This document shows, piece after piece, positions 21,222 to 29,051 of a stretch of 37,694 nt of DNA. The notes beneath the pieces are model-generated. The model saw nothing but the letters and a program-made list of their open reading frames with translations. It did no database searches and was not told where the DNA came from. The stretch is taken from assembly GCA_021202015.1 (NCBI GenBank), contig JAJQDV010000001.1:1-37694 (forward strand), written 5' to 3'. Origin of the DNA: Clostridiales bacterium. Lineage in GTDB: Bacteria; Bacillota; Clostridia; Lachnospirales; Lachnospiraceae. Made by a program: the position numbers and the translations under genes. Each line of letters starts with the position of its first letter. Within the stretch, counting starts at the first letter, position 1.

Positions 21222-22742
21222 CTAAATATCCAGCATTAATTTCAACATTTTTTCTTTTAAGTTCTCCTCGCCTTCATTGAACTCGCCGACCTTTTTGCCC
21301 TCGCGCATCACTATGATCCGGTTGCACAGCCCGATCAGCTCATCCTCCTCCGAGGAAATCACAATCACGCCGATATGCTGTTTTACAAGATCCTGAATAA
21401 GCTGGTAGAAATCCGCTCTGGCGCCTACGTCCACGCCACGGGTCGGCTCATCCAGAAGCAGCAGTCTGGAATTCGTCATCAGCCACTTCGCCAGACAGAC
21501 CTTCTGCTGGTTGCCGCCGCTTAAGTTCTCAATCCTCTGCTCCATGCCTGTCGTCTTTATTTTTAAACTGCCAATCAGTTTTTTTACGCCGTCTTTCTCC
21601 TGGCCGTTCCGGATATGAAGGCCTTTCCCCAGACTCATCATACTCGGGAGACTCATATTCTCCCGGATCGGAAGCACTGCCATGATTCCCTCGACCTTTC
21701 GATCCTCGCTGACATATCCGATGCCCTGCTTCACAGCTTCCACCGGGCTATTGATATTCAGCTTTTCACCTTTAAATAAAAACTCACCCTCATCAAGCTC
21801 ATAACAGCCGAAGATCGTCTTCGCGATCTCGGTTCTTCCCGCTCCTGCCAGTCCGGCAAAACCGAGGATCTCACCCTCTTTTAACTCAAAACTCACATTC
21901 TCATACTTACCCTTACTGGTAACATTCTTCGCCTCGAAGATCACCTCACCCTCATGATGATACTTCTCCGGAAACTGATTCGTGTTCTCAGATCCCACGA
22001 TACCGGCCAGCAGTCTCTTGTTATCTACATTCGTGATGTCGTCGGAAAAGATCAGCTTTCCGTCGCGAAGCAGTGTGATTCTGTCACAGATCTGATAAAC
22101 CTCTGACATACGATGCGTGATATAAACCATACCGACGCCCCTCTCCTTCAGGCGTCCGATCAGTGCAAACAGAATCTCTGTCTCCTGCATCGTCAGCGAT
22201 GACGTCGGCTCATCAAAAATGATGACGTTGGAATTCAGGTTCAGCGCTCTTGTAATCTCGATCATCTGCTGCGTCGCCACCGGCAGATCGCCGGCCCTGG
22301 CGTCCAGATCAAAATCTACGCCAACCTCATCCATCACCTCTTTCGCGCGTTTGCGCATCGCCTTCCAGTCGTAAATCCCTCTGTTCACGATCTCATTCGC
22401 GATGAAGATATTCTCCAGAACGCTCAGATGGGGCAGAATGTTCAACTCCTGAAACACCATGGCAATCCCGTCCATCTGGGCGTCATGCACAGTACCCTTC
22501 AGCGGAATCACGCGGTCATTGTGTGCGATATCGCCGCTGTCCGGCAGATACACGCCGGCCAGCACCTTCATCAGCGTCGACTTTCCCGCGCCGTTCGCGC
22601 CCATCAGCGCATGAACCTCGCCCGCGCGGAGATGAAAGTCCACATTGTGCAGCACCTCAGTTCCGGCAAAGGACTTGCAGATATTCGTCATCGTCAGGAT
22701 TTCTTTTCCGATGGTCTCCAGCCTTTTTTTATTTTCTTCCAT
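21222..22742 (-). CDS. Sugar-type ABC transporter ATPase with two nucleotide-binding domains (RbsA family)
   Basis: This fused double ATPase has 506 residues. The first domain has Walker A GANGAGKSTLMKVLAG and Walker B VIIFDEPTSSLT. The second domain has a degenerate Walker A region (GFAGLAGAGRTEIAKTIFG), the signature LSGGNQQKVCLAKWL and Walker B LLLLDEPTRGVD. This asymmetry is normal for RbsA/MglA proteins. The start at 22742 (MEENKKRLETIG) has AAAGG upstream; the frame opens earlier (22796) without support. It lies between the binding protein and the permease genes and energises import of their substrate. Confidence 0.92.
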   Translation of the reverse strand: MEENKKRLETIGKEILTMTNICKSFAGTEVLHNVDFHLRAGEVHALMGANGAGKSTLMKVLAGVYLPDSGDIAHNDRVIPLKGTVHDAQMDGIAMVFQELNILPHLSVLENIFIANEIVNRGIYDWKAMRKRAKEVMDEVGVDFDLDARAGDLPVATQQMIEITRALNLNSNVIIFDEPTSSLTMQETEILFALIGRLKERGVGMVYITHRMSEVYQICDRITLLRDGKLIFSDDITNVDNKRLLAGIVGSENTNQFPEKYHHEGEVIFEAKNVTSKGKYENVSFELKEGEILGFAGLAGAGRTEIAKTIFGCYELDEGEFLFKGEKLNINSPVEAVKQGIGYVSEDRKVEGIMAVLPIRENMSLPSMMSLGKGLHIRNGQEKDGVKKLIGSLKIKTTGMEQRIENLSGGNQQKVCLAKWLMTNSRLLLLDEPTRGVDVGARADFYQLIQDLVKQHIGVIVISSEEDELIGLCNRIIVMREGKKVGEFNEGEENLKEKMLKLMLDI

Positions 22743-22820
22743 TAAATCCGGCCTTTCTGAATACTGGCCGGCACGATGGCCGGCCAGCAAATCCATGCTT
22801 ATTGAATCTAAGACTTCTCC

Positions 22821-24011
22821 TTACAGCTCACTGAACAGGTCATTGCCCTTGTCAATGAAATCCCACATGTAATCCGATACGGACTCAACGTCTGTACCCA
22901 TCGTCCACTCTGCCAGCTCCTCGCCGTGAGGCAGATACTCGTCGATGTTCTCGCCGGTAACGATCGTATCCGGCGTAAAGGTATACAGGCTGTATACATC
23001 GTCCTCAAAGTTTGCCTGATACTCCCACTCGCTCGAATCCGTACCGTTGATCAGGTCATATGCCTGATATACTGCATAGTAACCCTGAAGGATGGACCAG
23101 TCATAAGCGGTCGCGTACATCTTGCCCTCGTCGATGGACTGCAGAGCAAGAAGGTTGCCGTCGATGCCGGCCACAAGGACACCGTCCTCACCAACCGTCA
23201 TGCCGTTCTCCTCAAGAGCGGTAATCGCACCCACTGCCATCAGATCGTTGCAGCAAAGAACAACATCAATATCGCTGTTCGCCTGAATAATATCGGACAT
23301 GGTGGTCGTCGCTGTATCCTGATCATAGCTTGCGCTCTGCTCCGCAACAAGCGTGATATCCGGATACTCCTCAAGCGCGCGCTTGAATCCTGCGGTTCTC
23401 TCGATAGAGGAGCTTGCCGCGTCCACGCCTCGGAGGATGACCAGATTGCCCTCGCCACCGACAGCCTCAAACATGGTGATCGCCAGATTATAAGCCATCT
23501 CCTCATGATCTACACCGATGTAGGCCGGCATATAGTCGTCAATCTCATCGCCCCATACATTCGTGATCTCGGTATCTACCGTTACGAACGGGATGCCCGC
23601 GTCGTGAGCCGCGTCCACCGCGCCGGAAACACCGTCGGAATCGTTCGCGGTCAGAATCAGGGCATCCACGCCGGCGGAAATCATGTTCTCACACTTGGTG
23701 ACCTGTCCGTCTACATCAGACTCCGTCGTGGTATTGTCTACCCTCACCTCAATACCGAGCTCCTGTCCTGCCAGCACAGCGCCGTAAGCGATATCCTGGA
23801 AGTGAGCGTTCGTCGCAGTCTTCACTACAATACCGATCGTGAGATCAGTGTCCGCAGCCGCAGTTGAATCACTGGCGGTGCTGTCGGTCTCATCCGCCGC
23901 TGAGGTGTCGCCTGTGCTGCTGTCCGAAGTCGAGCTGCCGCAGGCCGCAAGACTCAGCGCCATCGCGCCAACTACCGCGATGGAAAGAATTTTTGCCATT
24001 CTTTTTTTCAT
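22821..24011 (-). CDS. Sugar-type ABC transporter binding lipoprotein (RbsB family)
   Basis: This is a periplasmic-binding-protein-like lipoprotein of 396 residues. The signal peptide is MKKRMAKILSIAVVGAMAL with lipobox LAAC, followed by a Ser/Asp/Thr linker to about residue 55. The type I binding fold then starts TIGIVVKTATNAHFQDI, with ITANDSDGVSGAVDAAHDAG-like motifs and CCNDLMAVGAI. AAAAAGGAGG precedes ATG 24011. It is the first gene of the three-gene operon. A perfect inverted repeat lies just beyond the -10 box of its promoter. The ligand is unknown. Confidence 0.93.
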   Translation of the reverse strand: MKKRMAKILSIAVVGAMALSLAACGSSTSDSSTGDTSAADETDSTASDSTAAADTDLTIGIVVKTATNAHFQDIAYGAVLAGQELGIEVRVDNTTTESDVDGQVTKCENMISAGVDALILTANDSDGVSGAVDAAHDAGIPFVTVDTEITNVWGDEIDDYMPAYIGVDHEEMAYNLAITMFEAVGGEGNLVILRGVDAASSSIERTAGFKRALEEYPDITLVAEQSASYDQDTATTTMSDIIQANSDIDVVLCCNDLMAVGAITALEENGMTVGEDGVLVAGIDGNLLALQSIDEGKMYATAYDWSILQGYYAVYQAYDLINGTDSSEWEYQANFEDDVYSLYTFTPDTIVTGENIDEYLPHGEELAEWTMGTDVESVSDYMWDFIDKGNDLFSEL

Positions 24012-24044
24012 AATATCCTCCTTTTTACATGGCTTTTTATTCTA

Positions 24045-24071
24045 ATTGCCACAATTGATGGCAATAGTATA
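24045..24071 (-). promoter_or_regulatory. Promoter and operator of the sugar ABC transporter operon
   Basis: ATTGCCA and TGGCAAT (24045-24065) are perfect 7-bp inverted repeats with a 7-base spacer. On the minus strand TATACT (24066-24071) immediately precedes them, so a protein bound here would cover the transcript start. This is a typical repressor position. No matching -35 box is clear. Confidence 0.6.
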
Positions 24072-24168
24072 ACATTTTCAATTTTTCACTGTTATTCAGC
24101 AAAATCTTCTTATTATGAGTAAATTTCATAAGCGTACCCCGAACGCATACAAATTGGATTCCGTTTGT

Positions 24169-24223
24169 TTTACCATTGGCTCACCTTTGGTTTACACTCG
24201 GTATACCACGAGTTTACATTCAC
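24169..24223. repeat. Five degenerate 11-bp units in a row
   Basis: TTTACCATTGG, CTCACCTTTGG, TTTACACTCGG, TATACCACGAG and TTTACATTCAC follow each other without gaps. The period of 11 bases is about one helical turn. The array lies 100 to 150 bases upstream of the sugar transporter promoter. The region 24012-24332 has no gene. Confidence 0.35.
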
Positions 24224-24236
24224 CCGAAACGAAATA

Positions 24237-24257
24237 GAATCCCGCTTTGCGGGATTC
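24237..24257. repeat. Short palindromic repeat, copy 2
   Basis: GAATCCCGC-TTT-GCGGGATTC is the same hairpin as at 6704-6724, and the flanks AATAGAAT and TGCGCTGC are also shared. Here it lies downstream of the 24333-25001 gene and upstream of the sugar transporter promoter. Confidence 0.65.
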
Positions 24258-24332
24258 ATGCGCTGCATTGCAGTAGCTTTTTTTACTTTATACGCGCAGA
24301 GACACGAAAGGAATATGACAGCTATGCTGTCC

Positions 24333-25001
24333 TTACTCGCACATGTCGATCGTCTTTCGAATCAGGGCGACTGTGCTCTCCACCGGATAGCCGAAGAGCA
24401 GCCCGGTCACCGCCAGCTCCTCCTCGCCAAGGCAGTTGTGCAGCTCGATCGGACACTCCTCCTCATGTCCGAACCAGGACAATTCCCTGCCGAAGTAATC
24501 GAGCATCTTTTCTCTGTTCAGAGAAATATCGCAGGACGCATAGATGCGCAGGATCTCCTCCGGATCAAAATAATCCGTCAACGTGCCCTTCCGGCTGATA
24601 TAAAGCATGAACTCGTATTCCTGCACATGATAGGGATAACAGTAAAAACGATCCCCCACCTCCGCAAGGATGCGCATATAATCGCTTCCGGAATCCGGAT
24701 AGATCGTCGCGACCAGCTTTTTCCCGTTCTGCACCGATTCGTTCATGTAAGACACAACCGGTATCGGACCGTAATTATTGCTGCAGCAGATCAGATTATA
24801 CCAGCTGAGCCAGGGACTCTCATATTCCGCCTGCACCGGGAAAAAAATACGCTTACAGGTCACCGGCTCCGTACCGGACTGGCGAAACTCATAGGTCAGC
24901 GTTACGGTCACCTCATCCCCCTCCTGTTCCCGGAACAGCGAGAATACCAGAGGCTCCCCCATATCATATTCCTGTTCAAAGATCAAAGTCCTTACTGCCA
25001 T
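24333..25001 (-). CDS. Unknown 222-residue protein coupled to a GntR regulator
   Basis: I do not recognise this protein. It has no signal peptide or membrane helix. It is rich in aromatic and acidic residues (for example SPWLSWYNLICCSNNYGPIP, DRFYCYPYHVQEYEFMLYIS) and ends with LLFGYPVESTVALIRKTIDMC. It contains several scattered Cys, including a CC pair. Its ATG at 25001 lies inside the end of the GntR gene (stop at 24992), so the two overlap by 10 bases and are almost certainly translated together. That tight link suggests a role in the same pathway as the regulator, perhaps as a sensor or enzyme for its ligand. Confidence 0.75.
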   Translation of the reverse strand: MAVRTLIFEQEYDMGEPLVFSLFREQEGDEVTVTLTYEFRQSGTEPVTCKRIFFPVQAEYESPWLSWYNLICCSNNYGPIPVVSYMNESVQNGKKLVATIYPDSGSDYMRILAEVGDRFYCYPYHVQEYEFMLYISRKGTLTDYFDPEEILRIYASCDISLNREKMLDYFGRELSWFGHEEECPIELHNCLGEEELAVTGLLFGYPVESTVALIRKTIDMCE

Positions 25002-25681
25002 ATATTATACCTGCCGGTCACTAACTTGCTGATGTAATACTGCTTGATATACTGACTGTGCTCTTTCTCGGCGGAGATCGCCGCATCCAGATCCCGGGCC
25101 ATGATCGCCTCATAGATCTTCCCATGCTGCATCGTCGTCTCCCTGCCGTGCTCCAGATCCTCGAAGGAGGTCACATCAAACCTGCGCTTCTGATTCAGAA
25201 GCAGTTCAAACATCTTATCCAGCCAGCGATTGTGAACATAATGAATGATAAAGTTATGGAACTTCACATCCCAGTCCATCCTCTCGATCAGATCTCCGCC
25301 TGTGGAAGCCTTCTTCGTCTCCTCCATGATCTGCGTCAGTGTTTTATCCGCGGACGCGTCATAATTTTTCAGGGAAACCTGAAGCGCGTATATCTGCAAG
25401 ACCTCCAGCAGATCATAAACTCCGAGAATATCCTCCAGCGTATAGGCGGGAACTACGATCCCCTTGCCCGGCTCCTCCGCCAGCAGGCCCTCACGCACCA
25501 GCTGCCGAAGCGCATACCTTACCGGAGAACGGCTCACATGGTAAACCTCAGACAGCTTCCGTTCCACCAGAACAGTCCCCGGCGCATATTCATTTCGCAG
25601 GATCGCTTCCCGGAGTTCATTATAAACCTGCATCTCCTTCGTCATCCCCGCATTCATATCCATCTTTCCTTTTTGCTCCAT
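24992..25681 (-). CDS. GntR-family regulator, FadR/FCD subfamily
   Basis: This is a DNA-binding regulator of about 229 residues. The N-terminal winged helix contains LREAILRNEYAPGTVLVERKLS and VSRSPVRYALRQLVREGLL. The C-terminal all-helical FCD ligand domain carries DWDVKFHNFIIHYVHNRWLD and EHSQYIKQYY, and its conserved acidic and His residues usually bind a metal and an organic acid. Several starts are possible (25759, 25681, 25663); 25681 is preferred because GGGAG lies four bases upstream. It overlaps the next gene by 10 bases. FCD regulators often control organic-acid catabolism and bind short GTnTAC-type palindromes, so it is one of three candidates for the shared palindrome. Confidence 0.88.
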   Translation of the reverse strand: MEQKGKMDMNAGMTKEMQVYNELREAILRNEYAPGTVLVERKLSEVYHVSRSPVRYALRQLVREGLLAEEPGKGIVVPAYTLEDILGVYDLLEVLQIYALQVSLKNYDASADKTLTQIMEETKKASTGGDLIERMDWDVKFHNFIIHYVHNRWLDKMFELLLNQKRRFDVTSFEDLEHGRETTMQHGKIYEAIMARDLDAAISAEKEHSQYIKQYYISKLVTGRYNIWQ

Positions 25682-25799
25682 ACTTCTCCCGTTCACATCT
25701 TCATTTCCATTTTGCAGCATATATTTTGGGGTCAAAAGCCCTTGCTCATAAAGATACATACCTGCGGATTGCCTCGTAAAAACTGCCTCCCGCCGATCA

Positions 25800-26753
25800 T
25801 CATCCGCCGATCTGATTCATATATCGACTTGTCTCACTCACATTTCCATAGGTCAGTTTCACATGCTGCGCCGGTTTGTCGACGATCGCCCGGCGCATTT
25901 CCCTCGCCAGATCGTCGCCGTGAAGCCCCCTCACCACGATTTCATCCTTTGAGTGAAGGCAGGGCTTAATCTTCCCGTCGCAGGTCAGCCGGATCCGGTT
26001 GCAGGACAGACAGAAATGCTGGCTCACCGCACTGATAATGCCGACTCTGCCGCGTCCGTCGGGGAAAGAAAACATCCGCGCCACGCCGGAATCCTCAATC
26101 TGAATCAGCTCCGGAACCCTCTCCAGAACCATATCGCCCTTCACAAAAGCATGTTTCGGAAAGGACGCGCACGCACCGATCGGCATCAGCTCGATAAACC
26201 GAACCTCCACATCCCCATCGCGCGCCAGATTTACAAAATCCACGATCTCATCATCATTAAATCCGCCGATCAGGACGGTATTTAACTTGATCGGGGTCAG
26301 CCCGGCTCTCCTCGCCTGATCAATCCCGTCAATCACCTCAGAAAATTTGCCTTTTCTCGTGATCCTGGTATATTTCTCTGTCTGAAGCGTATCCAAGCTG
26401 ATATTTAAACGGGATACCCCCGCCTCGTGCAGCGGTACGGCCAGATCCTGCAGCATAATCCCGTTCGTCGTAAGAGCCAGCTCCTTTATCCCCGGGATTG
26501 CCGAGATCCTCCTGCAGATATCCACCACATCCGGACGGATCAGAGGCTCGCCGCCGGTCACCCGGATCTTTGAAATGCCGGCGTCCGCCGCGGTCCGTGT
26601 AATCTCAAGAATCTCATCCGCCGTCATCAGATTTGTTTTGGATGAGATACAATCCGATCGCTTATCCGGCATGCAGTACAGGCAACGCAGGTTGCACTCA
26701 TCCGTAATCGATATCCTCATATATGTGATATCTCTTCCGTATTTGTCTTTCAT
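25800..26753 (-). CDS. moaA: GTP 3',8-cyclase MoaA
   Basis: This radical-SAM enzyme carries out the first step of molybdenum-cofactor synthesis, converting GTP with MoaC to cyclic pyranopterin. At 317 residues it is a normal length. The N-terminal 4Fe-4S motif is CNLRCLYC, the SAM motif is VTGGEPLIR, and the C-terminal second cluster is held by CLSCNRIRLTCDGKIKPCL. The protein ends in the conserved GG. The ATG at 26753 is preferred because GGGAG lies nine bases upstream; a TTG two codons earlier is possible. It is 166 bases downstream of moeA on the same strand. Confidence 0.96.
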   Translation of the reverse strand: MKDKYGRDITYMRISITDECNLRCLYCMPDKRSDCISSKTNLMTADEILEITRTAADAGISKIRVTGGEPLIRPDVVDICRRISAIPGIKELALTTNGIMLQDLAVPLHEAGVSRLNISLDTLQTEKYTRITRKGKFSEVIDGIDQARRAGLTPIKLNTVLIGGFNDDEIVDFVNLARDGDVEVRFIELMPIGACASFPKHAFVKGDMVLERVPELIQIEDSGVARMFSFPDGRGRVGIISAVSQHFCLSCNRIRLTCDGKIKPCLHSKDEIVVRGLHGDDLAREMRRAIVDKPAQHVKLTYGNVSETSRYMNQIGG

Positions 26754-26919
26754 GTACAAAGTCTCCCGTCAATATTTTTACATACATTCTGATACCGCAG
26801 TCCGACCATGTCCGGATTCCTGATATAGTGAACAACAAAAATAATCTGTCATTCACTATAAATGATGCACACAGACTTCTGCAATATCCATATGTAAAAC
26901 AATGATTCTAAATATTATA

Positions 26920-28140
26920 TCATGAAATAACGTACGCGTCCAGTACTGTTCCCGAATGAACAGATCCGCTCCCCGCGGGAATGACAGCAAACACCTCCGC
27001 GTTCTTCATGGCACTGACACTGCCGTTCTCCTGATGCTGATTGAGATGGAAAACAGCGGAACCGTTCTCCAGGCTCAGCCTTCCTTTCAGGATACGCATA
27101 TTCGGACTTTTTTTCTTAAATGTCTCCGCCAGGCGCACACTGATCTTCTGAAGCCTGTATTCCGCCTGACCGGAAATTTTGCGGAGTGCCGGGACAGTGA
27201 TCAGATGAAATGTCGTCATAGCCGCAGACGGATTTCCGGAAAGTCCGAAGACGGGAACCCCATTCAAAAACGCCATACAGCAGGAGGAACCCGGTTTCAT
27301 CTTTACTTTGTCTACCAGGATATCCGCTCCCGCACGTTCCAGAGCGGCCTCCGTGAAATCATAGGTGCCCACGGAGACGCCTCCCGTCATGATGACAACA
27401 TCATACATACTGACCGCATCCTGCAGATAATTTGTGATCTCATCGAGATTATCCTGTACACTGCCCAGATAAATCGAAGAAAATCCTTCCTTCTTCAACG
27501 CCGAAGTCAGCATATAGCGGTTTGAATTATAGATTTTCCCCGGATGCAGAGTGTCCCCCGGCTCCAGCAGCTCATTTCCCTGAGAAATGATGCCGATCAG
27601 AGGAACCTTGTAAACCTCCACCGCGGAAAATCCCTGGGAAGCAATCATGCCGTGAACCGCGGCGTCAATCACAGTGCCGCCGGGAGCGATAATCTCATTT
27701 ATGCTGACATCCTCTCCCCTGTGTACAATATTGTCACCGGAGCGAAAAGACTGAAACAGGGTCACATAACCATCCGAGCTTTCCGTGTCCTCAAACTTGA
27801 CGATCGCGTCCGCACCCTCCGGAACCGGAGCCCCCGTCAGAATCTTCGCAGCATAACCCTTTTTTAATTTTTTATGCGGATACGCCCCCGCAGGAATCTC
27901 TTCCGCGACAGCCAGCTTCAGCGGATTATCGCGCGATGCGGACTTTGTGTCGGAAGCATGAAACGCATAACCGTCAAGAGGGGATTTGTCGAACAGCGGA
28001 ACGTCATACCGCGCATTGAGATCTGAAGCCAATACACGTCCGGATGCTTTCTCAAGCGGAATCACCTCTGTGCTCAGACATCTGCATCTGTCCAGAACCA
28101 GCGTCAGCGCATCCTCCAGCTCAAATACATTATTTTTCAT
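26920..28140 (-). CDS. moeA: Molybdopterin molybdenumtransferase MoeA
   Basis: This enzyme inserts molybdate into adenylated molybdopterin. The protein has 406 residues and includes the MoeA N-terminal domains (PLFDKSPLDGYAF, KILTGAPVPEGADAIVK), the MogA-like domain (IISQGNELLEPG, MTGGVSVGTYDF, KVKMKPGSSCCMAF, GLSGNPSAA) and the small C-terminal beta domain. It starts at 28140 with GGAG upstream. A structured, gene-free leader of about 170 bases precedes it. It forms a cofactor gene pair with moaA; MoaC, MoaD, MoaE and MogA must be encoded elsewhere. Confidence 0.95.
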   Translation of the reverse strand: MKNNVFELEDALTLVLDRCRCLSTEVIPLEKASGRVLASDLNARYDVPLFDKSPLDGYAFHASDTKSASRDNPLKLAVAEEIPAGAYPHKKLKKGYAAKILTGAPVPEGADAIVKFEDTESSDGYVTLFQSFRSGDNIVHRGEDVSINEIIAPGGTVIDAAVHGMIASQGFSAVEVYKVPLIGIISQGNELLEPGDTLHPGKIYNSNRYMLTSALKKEGFSSIYLGSVQDNLDEITNYLQDAVSMYDVVIMTGGVSVGTYDFTEAALERAGADILVDKVKMKPGSSCCMAFLNGVPVFGLSGNPSAAMTTFHLITVPALRKISGQAEYRLQKISVRLAETFKKKSPNMRILKGRLSLENGSAVFHLNQHQENGSVSAMKNAEVFAVIPAGSGSVHSGTVLDAYVIS

Positions 28141-28310
28141 GTTTTATCTCCATCATGCTGTCACTGTTCAGCGATATCAATCTGACTGTGTATGCCGCTG
28201 CTGCGGCATTACGGAAACAGCACAGCGACTGTGACTGAAAAACCTGCTTCCGGCAGCCGACCGGAAATAAATTCCCGGTTACCGGCCGAAAACACCGGTG
28301 TGGCGACCCA
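28141..28310 (-). other. Structured leader upstream of moeA
   Basis: This gap contains several short, strong hairpins: ATGCCGC with GCGGCAT (28192-28209), CACAG with CTGTG (28221-28233), ACCGG with CCGGT (28260-28279) and the palindrome ACACCGGTGT (28292-28301). It may hold the terminator of the flavoprotein gene and a regulatory leader for moeA. I could not match it to a known Moco riboswitch. Confidence 0.4.
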
Positions 28311-28862
28311 CTAGGCCAGCGACTGGCCGACACGATAAGCATGATTTTTCAGTGCGTGATTGTTTTCCGCGGACTCAGGATCATTTCCCTTTACACAGAC
28401 GATTCTCTGTTCATCCACAAAACCAAACCCCGGAAAAACCGCGGCAAGGTAATCGAAATACATGGAAAACATATTCGGATCCTCATTGTCCTGAGTGTAA
28501 ACGGTCACGATCTTCTTTTCCCCATACCTCGGAGTCCCATCCTGACCAATCAGCGGGAAAAACCGATCGTACAGATTCTTGACCATACCGTTCACCTGCA
28601 TAAAATAGATCGGTGAACCGATCACGATCGCATCCGCGGTTTTTACTTCCTCCATCGCCTTGCTCAACTCGTCGTTCACCAGGCAGTCGTCCTGCATGCG
28701 ACAGGCAAAACAGCCCTGACAGGCCATAAAACGCAGCTTGAACAGAGTATAGTTCTTCACCTCCGCATGGTGCTCCTTCGCACCCCGCTCGATCATCTGT
28801 AAGATTGTGGATGTATTGCCATCCATCCGCGGGCTGCCGTTAAAAATCACAACTTTCTTCAT
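28311..28862 (-). CDS. Flavodoxin-like NAD(P)H-dependent FMN reductase / iron-sulfur flavoprotein-type protein
   Basis: This 183-residue protein has the flavodoxin fold of the NADPH-dependent FMN reductase family. VVIFNGSPRMDGNTSTIL is the phosphate-binding loop for FMN and VIGSPIYFMQVNGMVKNLYDR is the second flavin motif. CQGCFACRMQDDC in between has the spaced Cys seen in iron-sulfur flavoproteins of anaerobes, though here there are only four Cys. The start at 28862 follows AAGGAGACAGCGT. It lies between bthL and moeA on the same strand. It could pass electrons in anaerobic aromatic metabolism, but nothing in the sequence fixes its partner. Confidence 0.85.
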   Translation of the reverse strand: MKKVVIFNGSPRMDGNTSTILQMIERGAKEHHAEVKNYTLFKLRFMACQGCFACRMQDDCLVNDELSKAMEEVKTADAIVIGSPIYFMQVNGMVKNLYDRFFPLIGQDGTPRYGEKKIVTVYTQDNEDPNMFSMYFDYLAAVFPGFGFVDEQRIVCVKGNDPESAENNHALKNHAYRVGQSLA

Positions 28863-28939
28863 ACGCTGTCTCCTTCATAAAACCAGGACCTGCCAGCAAT
28901 TACAAATCCCGGCTGATATCCCTCTATAACGCAAACAAA

Positions 28940-28956
28940 TGTCTGCATTGCAGACA
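28940..28956 (-). promoter_or_regulatory. Perfect palindrome upstream of the flavodoxin-like gene
   Basis: TGTCTGCATTGCAGACA is a perfect 17-bp palindrome about 80 bases before the start codon. On the minus strand a GTTATAG-like -10 box follows about 15 bases later, so the palindrome would overlap the -35 region. It is different from the palindrome of the gallate genes. Confidence 0.5.
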
Positions 28957-28997
28957 CTTTCTATGAAAACTGCAAAAAACAGTTGTTTCATAGCAAA

Positions 28998-29029
28998 TCG
29001 TGCCCATACCTTTTACAGCATGGGCACGA
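28998..29029 (-). terminator. Terminator after bthL
   Basis: TCGTGCCCAT and ATGGGCACGA form a perfect 10-bp stem with a 12-base loop, about 20 bases beyond the bthL stop. The T-tract on the minus strand is short (TTTG). Confidence 0.7.
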
Positions 29030-29051
29030 AATCCAAACCCTGAAATTCCTT

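Noticed and set aside
24165-26823. Long plus-strand open frames across 24.2-26.8 kb
   Set aside because: They are Arg/His/Pro-rich shadows of the minus-strand unknown protein, GntR and moaA genes.
28141-28310. Known Moco riboswitch
   Set aside because: I could not identify the conserved core of that motif, so only a structured leader of unknown type is reported.
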